Of a DNA stretch of 64,000 bases, positions 53,145 through 63,112 are shown piece by piece. Within the stretch, counting starts at the first letter, position 1. Each line of letters opens with the position of its first letter. Below the pieces are notes generated by a model. It had not been told where the DNA came from and did no database searches. It was given only the letters and a program-made list of their open reading frames with translations. The stretch lies in NCBI GenBank assembly GCA_008638375.1, contig CM018032.1, positions 10,379,501-10,443,500 of the forward strand, read 5' to 3'. The translations under genes and the position numbers were made by a program. The DNA is from Nyssa sinensis (taxonomy: Eukaryota > Streptophyta > Magnoliopsida > Cornales > Nyssaceae).

Positions 53145-54353
53145 TACAGTCCTGTTCTTTCTTCTCTCTGATTCTTAAAAATTTATGTTTCTGTTTCAAC
53201 TTAATTTCTGAGTATATACGAGGAAATGCCAATGAGAAAAACGTACCCATTAAATAAATAACAATGAAGGGAAGAGGTCGGGCGAGAAACTCTATGATTT
53301 TGAAGATTGAACTTGTTTGTGAAGCTGGGAATATAATGAGATTCGCACATCTTCAGTGGAAACGTCTCGATAGTCACTTTTGTTTTTTGGTTTGCTTCTT
53401 ATAAAAGGAACGCAAAAGACAGAGAGATAGAGAGAGATTTGGAAGTGGGGGCCCAAAGCAAGAGGGGGGGGATAAATGGGTCGGCGGCGGAGACTACGTA
53501 GCAGCATGTTTGTTGAAGCACTCTTCTTCTTTCTTCTCTCAGTCTCAGCATGAGTTTTTTGTCAAGTGATCGGGCAGTCGGCGGGACAATTAAGGCAAAT
53601 TGTCATTGTCAGAAAGTTCAAAAGATTGGCACTTGGACATAGAAAAGTTCTTCCAACGATGACTGAACCAAAATTTGTTATGAAGAGGTCCTAAACCAAT
53701 AGGCCAATTGGCACCATTGGAGCATCTCGTCCTCCCAAATTCATTCTTACTAGTGGGATAGTATTTGATTGGGATTCCATCTATCCCATAACTGTGAAGC
53801 TGTCTAACTTTCATGGGAAGATGGGAACAATCCAAATTGTAATTTCGTAATCTTCTATGACTTGTAAAATTCTTGCTTTCCAAGGTAGTTTGTCAGCACA
53901 TTTTGGGAAATCTCATGTGATAATTTCGTTATATTTTTTAAGTTCTTGTTTGGATGATCGGATAAGATTATAAAATTAGTTAGAATATAGTTGAATTGGA
54001 TATGATATAAAATTCATATATTTAATATTTTAATTTAGTATTTGGAATTAATTCACATAAAAACATTGATATATTGTTATATTCAAATTCTGTGTTTAGG
54101 TATCTACCAACTATAAGATTCACGATAACTCAAAAAAAAAAAATAATGATTTGTATTACTAAGAATTATCTAAATTAATAATTATATATATGCATATGTA
54201 TATATATTATAGTCTATTTATTGATATGAAAAATACATTAAAAATTTTAGAATATATAAATAAAATTGAACAATGAAAAAAAGAAAAATCAAGTTTTTTA
54301 ACTTGACTCTTCGACGTCATTGTCCTTCTATATAGTGGCATTATATTTTTTTG
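53145..54353. other. Upstream region of CNNM copy B
   Basis: Includes 5'UTR/promoter of copy B up to about 53510, where similarity to the copy A upstream region ends. A minus-strand open frame at 53883-53590 (begins at a non-ATG codon) has protein-like stretches such as KVRQLHSYGIDGIPIKYYPT but no family I recognise. Beyond 53930 it is AT-rich and empty. Confidence 0.45.
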
Positions 54354-54620
54354 GGTAAATTACACTTATCTCCCCTGAGGTTTCTGACAATTACAGAAAT
54401 CTCTCCTATAGTTTTTGAAATAACACTGTCCCCCTGTCAGTCTTATTAGTTAAACGATCGTGACGAAAAATATAAAATTATTATATTACCCATGTTATTA
54501 AATATCATTATCCATCTCTACACCTTTACTTTTTCTTCTCTCTCTACATCTCTCAAATTTTTTCCCTACACATCTCAAATTCATCAGACCCACATCTCTC
54601 AAATTCTCTCCCTACATCTT

Positions 54621-54623
<3 letters not shown>

Positions 54624-54683
<60 letters not shown>
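54624..54683. repeat. (CT)n(AT)n compound microsatellite
   Basis: About 17 CT units then about 12 AT units inside the left part of the Pack-MULE-like element. Confidence 0.9.
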
Positions 54684-54904
54684 CTGCACCTTTACTCTTT
54701 CTTCTCTCTTGGTCGGGCCTAAATAGATGAATGAAGAAGGGGGCAAAAACTGGAAAAATTCATCATCCTTACTCAAATAGGTGGTGGGGTGTTCATAGAA
54801 AAGAAGGCGTCGCCCAATGAGTGGCAGATTTTGATGGAGTCTCGCTTGGATGCTGGGGAGATCCATAGATCTGGATAGAGTCTCGCTCATAAGAGGAAGA
54901 GTGC

Positions 54905-55320
54905 GCGCGCTAGCGCGCTACGGCTTACGCAGTTGATCGGATCAGATAGCCCTTCGGGCAACTAACCAAACCCGGCACATCCAATTCCATTCCGATCAAA
55001 AACTTGGAGGTATGGCTGAGTGGCTTAAGGCATTGGTTTGCTAAATCGACATACAAGAAGATTGTATCATGGGTTCGAATCCCATTTCCTTCGGCACGGA
55101 AGTGGAACGGGCGGGCTAAATTACGTGAGAGAATGCAGTAGATGGGGAGCCAAAGATAAGACCAGGGTCGGGATCTGCTTAGCCAACTTTTGTGAACCAA
55201 GGTCTGGAAGGGGAAGAGGAAGGAATAGGAATCATAGAGAAAGACCCAGCAACAAAGGCCTTTCTAGGTTCGTCTGGACTAGACCGTAGCAAACGGAAGC
55301 TAACGTGGATGTTCTACCAG
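54905..55320 (+). other. Nuclear insert of mitochondrial DNA (NUMT) around trnS
   Basis: GC-balanced DNA beginning GCGCGCTAGCGCGCTACGGC and carrying an almost intact plant-mitochondrial-type tRNA-Ser. The flanks on both sides of the tRNA (e.g. AGATAGCCCTTCGGGCAAC) also have the texture of plant mitochondrial DNA. The boundaries are my estimate; the right edge could extend further. Confidence 0.6.
55006..55093 (+). tRNA. trnS-GCU: Mitochondrial-type tRNA-Ser(GCU), within nuclear DNA
   Basis: 88 nt, class II tRNA. Acceptor 5' GGAGGTA pairs with TTTCCTTC except for one mismatch and a G-T pair where the organelle gene, as I remember it, has C. D-arm GGCTGAGTGGCTTAAGGC; anticodon arm TTGGT-TTGCTAA-ATCGA gives anticodon GCT; a long variable arm; T-arm TGGGTTCGAATCCCA. 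It is the plant mitochondrial trnS(GCU) type, not the nuclear or plastid one. In nuclear DNA it is probably not functional as an organellar tRNA. Confidence 0.85.
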
Positions 55321-55831
55321 GGTTCAAAGGTCACGATCATCGGAGCAATCAAGTCGGCGAAACGGACGGCGCCGATTTCCATGCCTCCGGCGATTCCTCT
55401 CGGTGCCGACCTCTTTGACTCTCTGATTTCTCATTCTCGAATTCCTCTCATTTTCTCCTGTTTCAGCCCTGAAATTTGCAGACCCACGTAGCACCAGTCC
55501 TGTAGGGAAGGAGGATCAATGGTGTTGTCGATGGTGGTGGACGTCGGTGGTGGTAGTGACGTCGGTGGAAGTGGTGGGTGGAAGGAAGGGGAGGGAGAGA
55601 GAATAACAATGGTGTTGTGGAATGAAGGGTAGTGATGTTGGTGTTGGGTGGAAGGAAGGGTAGTGACGTCGGTGGTGGTAGTGCCGTCATGGTGGTTGTC
55701 GCTTGACTGAGAGAATAGCAGTGGTAGTGGTGGCCATCCCTTGAGCGTGGCGCACCCCATGGCCGTTCCACACTCGTGCTCTAGACTTGATTGGGCCCAT
55801 ATCGCCCTTGTTTCTAGGTAATGCAAAGGGG

Positions 55832-55960
55832 ATCTGATTGGGTTTAGCTTTGAATTTCTCAGTCTTTTATATCCCAGTTGACATGGAAACTGCTCTTTCC
55901 AGAGCCTGCCACCTTGCAAAGCAAGCATTTGATGAAGCAATCTCAGAGCTTGATACAGTG
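55832..55960 (+). pseudogene. 14-3-3 protein exon fragment
   Basis: The frame reads [20 protein letters not shown] then [20 protein letters not shown], matching the conserved 14-3-3 helices ([16 protein letters not shown]...[19 protein letters not shown] in the family). A TGA at 55835-55837 stands where the family has the Arg codon of IRLGL. The region between FSVFY and the RAC block is altered, and the frame ends soon after LDTV. 14-3-3 proteins bind phosphoserine clients; this piece of about 42 codons cannot do so. It lies inside the TIR-bounded element, so I infer transduplication. Confidence 0.85.
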
Positions 55961-56272
55961 GTCGTCCCTCGAGCGTGAGAGAGAAGAGAAAACACCTTAA
56001 GTGAGGGAAAACCCTTTGGAATGTCAATGTTGTAATTTTATAATAATCTTTAGGGATAATATTGTTTTTCTATACTCTTCAAGGACAAAATTGGCATTTA
56101 GACAAAAAAATTGCTTATATCATCAAATTCTATTAGGTCAACTAACGGTCATTGACGACAGGAGGAATCTGTTACCGACATTGAAACCAGAAGAGGGACA
56201 ATATTATTTCAGAAACTATAGGGGATGTTTCTGCAATTGTCAAAAATCTGAAGGGAGGTAAGTGTAATTTAC

Positions 56273-57622
56273 ACTTTTTTTTTTTTTATGAAGTAGCGTT
56301 ATATTTTTATTCTAATGGAATGAAATAACTTAAATACCACTACCCTTTGTAGAAATTATATCTCATCTGAATAAGATATATAACCCAATAATTTTAAAGA
56401 ATCAAGTTTAAACAATATACTACTCTATTCATTTATAATATTAAATTTATGAGCTAATTTTGGTGGAACGTTATTATTGTATTATACATACAATCACATA
56501 TATATTACGTGATTATTTAGTTTTAATTCAAAAATAAAAATAAAATAAAATTAAAGATCACTTGTATAATGCATATGTGATAGATTGTGATAATAATGTA
56601 TAAACAGATCCTTTTATCCAATGTGGAGTCAGACATTGTCTTTTTAAATTTCATTAAACTCAAACAAACACACAGTTAATCAAAATTAGATACGGTAAAT
56701 ATTATCTAAAGTCATCAACCCGCCTACTAATTAATGGATATAGATAATTCATTTAATTAGCTGGTCATAGGCGAGATGAGTAATAAAAAACTCGTCAATT
56801 TAGCAGATTAATATGAGTTGAATATAGGTATTTAACAGGTTGAGAATAAAAAAAAAACAAAATAATATAAGAATATGTATATTTATATATATATTCATTT
56901 AAAAAAGAACAAAATAGTATAAGAATATATATATATATATATATCTATATCTATTTGGAAAAGAATAAAATAGTAAAACTTATACCATGAATTATAAAAC
57001 AAAATTAATATTTAGAAAATATAATTCAACATCACCATATATATAAACAAAACATAAATTAAAACTTTGTGATTTAAAGTAAATTGAATTAGTCTTTAGT
57101 AAGAATTTTGAATACCATTTTTCTTTTTAAACAATAATTAGCATCATGATTCACGTCATAAAATATTTAAAAAAGATTATTATTATTGATGCCATTATTT
57201 TTATATAGATGATTTCGATTTTTACATGTGAAAGAAGTGATCTCTTCGTCATTATAATATTTTGTTGAATTTTTTTTAAAATCAAAATAAAATATCTATT
57301 GTAATTATTTAGAGATATTATTTATTTCATTAGGTTAAAAAAATTAACAAATTAAATTCGAATTCATCCGAGGCACATGTAATACAATCCATTTAATTAC
57401 AGATTAAATATAAAAAACCAGTTTTGACATACCGTTTTCAACCCAGATCCACCCATTTTGCCAGCCGGTTCAAAATTAATTAAGGCACTATGACTATGAT
57501 TTTTACACTCTTCCAGACACTCAAGGCTTCTCATTGTTGTGCAATTTTTCGAACCAAAACGAAGTCGGTCGAACAGAGTACAGAACGAGCAAAAACTGTA
57601 CGGTCGATTATAATTTTTTCAG
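56273..57622. other. AT-rich intergenic region upstream of HFLX
   Basis: No gene seen. Includes (AT)n at about 56920-56945. The last ~140 bp before the ATG are less AT-rich and are the likely HFLX 5'UTR/promoter; no clear TATA was found. Confidence 0.5.
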
Positions 57623-59185
57623 ATGCTCAGAACCATCTCTCACGTACGAGCTCCTCTCAGGTCGCTTCCTCAAACCCTAACGTACCTGCCCCAATCCTCG
57701 TTGTCTTCAAACCCAAACCACTTCACATTCAAGCTTCCCATCGACCCATTACATTCAAGTCCTTCAAACCCTTCGTTTCCGTCGTTTTCAATCCTCACTG
57801 CGCCGTTCTCGCATTCAGCACCGCGACAGAGACATGAAGACGCACACGCCGAGGAGTTTAACAGAGACCCAAGTAGCCCTCCTAAGCTGTTCGTGGTCCA
57901 GCGGCGTCTACGGCCAGATACCCTCTTGCAGGCGAAGCTTAACGAAGCTCTTAACCTCGCGAATTCGCTCGAAGAACAGCGAGACGGCTACTTCGATACT
58001 GAACTCTGTGATAAAGAGTTGCCCCCGCATGTTGTTGTTCAAAACCCGGAAGCCCGATCACCCCACGCAGGTCGGTCTCTGATTTTCAATTTTCTGATAA
58101 GATGGTGGGTTGGGTTTAGATTTTTGTTTTTGTATTTTTCGAATGATTTGCGTGTTAGTTCAGAGACTGTAATTCACTTTCTGGATGGTGCAATTTGATA
58201 TTGGTTCGGAGTGTTATCGGTTTAACAATAGTATATATAACACACTAATGTTTGTAGCTTGCACTGGGCAAGTAAATGTTTGAATACCTGGTTCATTGAT
58301 ATCTTTCAATTATTAGTTGTCATGATCAGAGAAAGTGCATATGGTTCGTGCAAGGCAAGGTTTTTAAAAATGGAATTGAGAATAATGTAATCTGGAATAA
58401 TTAACGGTTATCTCATGGTGATGTATCTTGATGGAATATACATTAACATCTCTGTTTTCTTATAATGTGGCAGACACATATTTTGGACCGGGGACAGTTG
58501 AAACAGTTAAATGCCATCTAAATGCTCTGGAATCTAAGGCAAGGAGCTTTTTATTTAACCTGTATGACTACCGATCAAAAAAAATAAAATATTTAACCCG
58601 TCTGACCGGTTGATTTATTTTTGAATGTATAAAGTTGTAGCATGTTATTGGGGAAATGTAGCCAAGACCATATTGTTTTTTAACAGGGTGGAGTGGATGC
58701 TGTATTTGTAAATGCAATTCTAACTGGGATTCAGCAACGGAATTTAGAGGCAAGTTGTGCCTGTTCAATGTCTTTCCACTTTCTTGGGCAGACAAGTTAA
58801 AGCAAGCTTTACTGCCTCATTTTTCTTGAAAGTATCTGATCATCGTATTGCTTTTCTTATATATCTGTTTTGAATGGCAGCGGGATTGGGGCAAACCCGT
58901 TTTGGACCGTGTGGGCCTCATAATAGAGATATTTAATGCTCATGCCTTTACAAAGGAAGCAAAGCTACAGGCATTGTCACAATCTCATTTCATTTGTTAT
59001 AATTTCAGTTCATCTTGGTTTGAGGAATGGTTCTGAATCCTTGGCCACTTATATTGTCCTCCAATTTTACAGGCTGAGTTAGCAGCTCTAATGTACAAGA
59101 AGACTAGGCTTGTCCGTGTACGTGGTCCTAGTGGACGTTATACTTTTGGTGCAACTGGAGAAGCTGAAGTTGTTAGCGCCCGAGG
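57623..59185 (+). CDS. HFLX: HflX-type GTPase, plastid/mitochondrial, 5' part (exons 1-5)
   Basis: HflX GTPases bind ribosomes; bacterial HflX splits stalled 70S ribosomes. Exons: 57623-58070, 58474-58538, 58687-58749, 58881-58970, 59073-59185, giving 259 codons plus two bases. Residues 1-~65 are Ser/Pro/Leu-rich, a probable organelle transit peptide. Then PPKLFVVQRRLRPDTLLQAK (86-105) and the HflX N-terminal domain: DTYFGPGTVETVKCHLNALE, DAVFVNAILTGIQQRNLE, KPVLDRVGLIIEIFNAHAFT, KEAKLQAELAALMYKKTRLV. It matches Arabidopsis At5g57960 throughout. Unusually, introns 2, 3 and 4 begin GC (AAG|GCAAGG, GAG|GCAAGT, CAG|GCATTG), the rest GT. The G-domain exons would lie after an intron of more than 4.8 kb, outside this window. 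Confidence 0.9.
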
Positions 59186-59569
59186 GTAAGTTTATTCCTG
59201 GAATTCAACAAGCAATGCTAAACTATAGAGTTTGTGGGTGTGCACGTGCATAAATAGTAGGGAAAGTGTTGCATCTCTTATAGTTTTCCATCTCTTATCT
59301 ATAAAGAAAAAGAAAAAGAAAAAGAAAAAAAGAAACACAATTTAACATCTAGCTATATGGCCTTCATCTTTCATTTATTTGCATATATTTGTGCTGCGGC
59401 ATGGAACTGCTTCATGGACTCTAGCTTTTTGATTGAAAGTATAAATCAAGGTGGTTACATGCCACATGAGCAATCCATGTTTGAATAACAAATCGCACTA
59501 ATGTTGGTAATATTCCTTGACACCTCATTTGCAACTTCCATCTTTTAAACTGGTCCGAGATTTTCTTGA

Positions 59570-62500
59570 GAAGTAAAAAGAGCACCGGGGGGTGGGGACC
59601 CAATTTACAAGGGAGGGGCTAGAATAATTAAAGCCTTAAGCTTCCCAAAAAATCCACCAAGTTACCTACATACAATGGATAGGCTTCTTTGGCCCAAAGA
59701 TGAAACAAACACAAAAAACTCTCTTTAAGAATGGAAGGGGTTTTTTTTTAGGCCTTCAAAGATTCTTCTATTCCTTTCCTTCCAAATAAACCACACTAAG
59801 CAAATAGGTGCCATCGTCTAGGCCACACAAACTTCCTTTTGAATACGGATACCCGTCCAACTAAGAAGAGGATCCCAGAATGTGGCTGGAAGCACTCACG
59901 CACAGCCAAAAATAGAAAACAGAAGATTTCAGCAATCCCTAGCTACCGGACAGTGAATAATAAAATTGTTCACTGATTCCTCTTCATTCTCACACATGAC
60001 AATTGTTTTCTAGCCTAAAACCCCTTCGCTGTAAATTTTCTGCCATCAAAATTCCTTCTAAGTTTCCTTCCAAGCAAAAAAAATGCAGCCTTGGTTGGCA
60101 CTCGGGAGAATCAAATCAAACTCCACGGTAATTGCATGCCCCTTCGATCCATCATAAACTTATTGTATGATTGTACAGTAAATTTTTTATCAGGAGCAGC
60201 CTTCCAAATGATGCTATCTCCACGACTAATGGTAACTCTAAACCTGTACAATTGATCCATCAGCCTTGTGACCTCTTCCACTTCCCTGTAAAAAAAATTC
60301 CCCCTAAATTTGGGTTCTCAAACCAACTCCCCTGCCTCCCCAAAACAACAATTAACCACCCAAGCCTCTTTTTTAACAACCAAATTGTACAAGAGGGGAA
60401 AACTTTTCTTTAAGGCCATGTCCACACACCACGGGTCAATCCAAAACTTCACTCTTGAACCCTCCCCCACTTCAAAATGTATGTGATTTTGGAAATTCTC
60501 AACTTCCTTTTGAATTGACTTCCAACTATAGCAACCCAAAGGCTCCATCCCCTCCTTTGCAAACCAGTCCCCTTGCCTCTTAACCAAGTTGATAGCCACT
60601 AAGGACCTCCATAAGGCTTGATCTTCCACCCCATAGCGCCCAACCACTTTCTCAGAGAACTTTATTAAACTTAATCAAACTTTTAGCCCCCCCCCCCCCC
60701 CCCTTCTCTCTTCCTCTTGAGTGAAGTACTTTTTCCATCTTGCCAACCTTCTTTGAAACCTTTCGATGATTGGATCCCAAATCCCACAAGCCTTGGAGGG
60801 AGCAGTTAATGGTAATCCCAAGTAAGTACATAGAAATGATCCCGCCCTACCACCCAAAGTCCAAGCCAACACATCTATCCCCCTCACCTCCCCCACAAGG
60901 AGAATTTCACTCGTAGTCAAGTTGACACAGAACCCTGAAATTGCCTCAAAGCCTATAAGGATGCATCTAAGGAACAGTAATTGTCTCTGTTTTACTTCGC
61001 AGAAAATGATAGTGTCATCCGTTACATTCCCATGACTATCCGCCACCTTGAATCCTTTCAACATCCCCACTTCCGTAGACCTAGCCATTATGCGACTAAA
61101 CGGCTCCATCACCACTACAAACAAGAAGGGAGAAAGGGGATCTCCCTGCCGAAGCCCCCTAGATGTCCTGAAAAAGCCCTCTGGATAACCGTTGACTAGA
61201 ATCAATAAAGAGACTGATGAAATGCATGACCGCATCCAATCTCTCCATCTATCACCAAACCCCATCTTTCGCAACATTGTCATCAAGAAATCCCTACAAA
61301 CATGATCAATACCTTCATTTGCTATGAATGTTGCATCAAGAATCTGCCTCCCCCCAATAAATGCATTCTAACTCCTAGAAATGATCCCTCCCAGCACACC
61401 TCTCAATCGCATAGTTAGAACTTTGGTCAGGAGTTTATAGACACTTCCTACCAAATTGATTGGCCGAAAATCTATGATATTCTTTGCTCCCTCCTTCGGG
61501 ATTAAGGCAATAAAGGATGCATTCGGGCTTTTCTCAAACGAACCAGTTCTAAAGAAATGATTGAATACTACTGAGATATCTTCCCGAACAACCCCCCAAC
61601 AGTGCTTGTTAAATGCCATGGTGAAACTATCGGGTCCAGGGCTTTATCTCCATCACATAATTTCAAAGCTTCTACCATTTTCTCTTCTTCAAATGGCCTC
61701 TCTAAATCTGCAACTTCCTTCCCATTCAAACTATCCACACACAAATTTTCCAGATCAGGTTGCCATCTCCTCCTTTCATTGTACAGGTCTTGAAAAAAGG
61801 ATGAAATACTGTGTCTTATCTCCTCTTCCATAGACATAACCCTATCCTCAATCCTATCTGTGCTAGTTTTGTTCCTCCTGTTGTGAGCTGCAGCTGTTCT
61901 GTGGAAGAGCTTTGTGTTACGGTCTTTCTCTTTCAACCAAAGCACCCTAGACTTTTGTCTCTAAGAATCTCCTCTGCTTTGAGTAGCATGCCCTGTTCAC
62001 CTTTCACACCTTCCCTTAGCAGCTTGTTAGCTTCACTTGAGGGATCTGATTGTCCATTCTTGTCCAAATCCTGCAACACTTCACATTTTCACAGCTGATT
62101 CCCATAAACCTCCCTGTTCCACTTCTTAATGTCATTCTTCAAGAGCTTCAATTTTTTTGCAAAGACAGAACTAGGGGACCCCAAAACATCATAGCTTTGC
62201 TACCAATCAGCCACCAACTCCCTGAATCCAACAACTTTCAGCCACATGTTCTCGAACCTAAATGGGTTTTTCCTGCACTAAAACGCCACTGTATAACATC
62301 ACTGGTCAATGATCAATTAGGTCTTGTCCCCTCAAGGGGCAATGTGTGTGTGTGTGTGATTTACGTATCAAAAAATATCAGATATAGGTCTTGGGAGGCA
62401 GCTTTGGGATAAGCCTAGGAAAAAACTCCTCCCAATTGGCAGCCACTAAAAATCTGTCAGTCTCGATCTAGCATCAGAATCACCTCCCTTGAACTAAGTG

Positions 62501-62940
62501 TGCCCCCTTCCAAAGGAAAGCCCACCAGGTTATTACGGTTTGTGAACTCATTAAACTCTTGCATCCCTTTTGTTAATCTTCTCCCCTCCTTTTTTCATGT
62601 GGGAAACAAAATTTGTTTGAAATCCCCTCCCAAGCATCCAGGGACTTGCCACCTTCTGAGAACTTGTTCAACTTCCTCCCACATCCCCCTTCTTTCAGAA
62701 CCTGATTGAGGCTCGTAAAACCCAGTAAAGGCCCATTGTAATGAATGAGAAATCAGTTCAAACTTACAGGAAATGGAATAAGGCCCAATCATTTGCTCCA
62801 AGCATTTGACCTTTCTGGAATTCCATAAAACTATGACACCTCTTGTTGCTCCTCCGACAGCTAACAAAGGCTATTCCACATATTGACCCATCTGTAGCCC
62901 CATAGAGACTTCACTATGCTGCTGGACATCTTGATGCAGA
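59570..62940 (-). mobile_element. Dead LINE (L1-type) antisense in HFLX intron 5
   Basis: A non-LTR retrotransposon on the minus strand, about 3.4 kb. Endonuclease remnant at 62930-62595: SSSIVKSLWGYRWVN, then FTGFYEPQSGSERRGMWEEV and QVPGCLGGDF. Reverse transcriptase in broken frames from 61945: SFIALIPKEGAKNIIDFRPI then NLVGSVYKLLTKVLTMRL (61619-61368), and GLRQGDPLSPFLFVVVMEPF with VTDDTIIF (61286-60675; the DD of the active site is kept). Further frames 60647-60318 and a zf-RVT-like C-terminus (ERNRRIFEG near 59740). The N-terminus of the endonuclease is missing, so it is 5'-truncated, as is usual for LINEs. Several frameshifts and stops make it inactive. Exact ends and target duplication were not found. 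Confidence 0.85.
60687..60703. repeat. Poly(C) tract of 17 bases inside the LINE
   Basis: Uninterrupted C run at the end of a reverse transcriptase frame (read as repeated Gly on the minus strand). The length may be uncertain. Confidence 0.9.
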
Positions 62941-63112
62941 ACCAGTAGAAGAGAGAATAGGAAAAAGAAGAAAGAGACGGGAAGAGAGGGAAAGAAGAGA
63001 GAGAGAGATTAGAGTAGAAGGGAAATTAAAATGAGAGAAAAGAGGGAAGCATAAGGAAATTTCAAATTCTATTCATTCAGGTATGTCCAATTCAATACAT
63101 CCTATGCCTTCA
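62941..63112. repeat. Purine-rich low-complexity DNA
   Basis: A GA/AAGA-rich tract (62950-63055) between the LINE and the GC-rich hAT-like end. No gene seen. Confidence 0.7.

Larger units (their letters stand above)
54354..56272. mobile_element. Pack-MULE-like element with captured 14-3-3 and mitochondrial sequence
   Basis: About 1.92 kb between inverted repeats of roughly 80 bp. Left: GGGTAAATTACACTTATCTC, then GTTTCTGACAATTACAGAAA and CTATAGTTTTTGAAATAACA. Right, inverted: TGTAAATTACACTTACCTCC, then TTTTTGACAATTGCAGAAAC and CTATAGTTTCTGAAATAATA. Identity is about 80%. Flanks on both sides are T runs, compatible with a short target duplication. No transposase is inside. The GC-richer interior holds a mitochondrial trnS(GCU) region, a GGTGGT-rich block (55510-55735) and a 14-3-3 exon fragment. 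Long TIRs and captured gene pieces are the hallmarks of Pack-MULEs (known), so this is my assignment; the TIRs resemble the smaller elements at 16853 and 38119. Confidence 0.75.

Noticed and set aside
53590..53883. 97-aa minus-strand frame upstream of CNNM copy B
   Set aside because: Starts at a non-ATG codon, no recognisable domain and no neighbouring exon; kept only as a remark in the intergenic entry.
55038..55289. 83-aa ORF through the trnS region
   Set aside because: It reads across a tRNA gene and mitochondrial non-coding DNA, so is not a protein gene.
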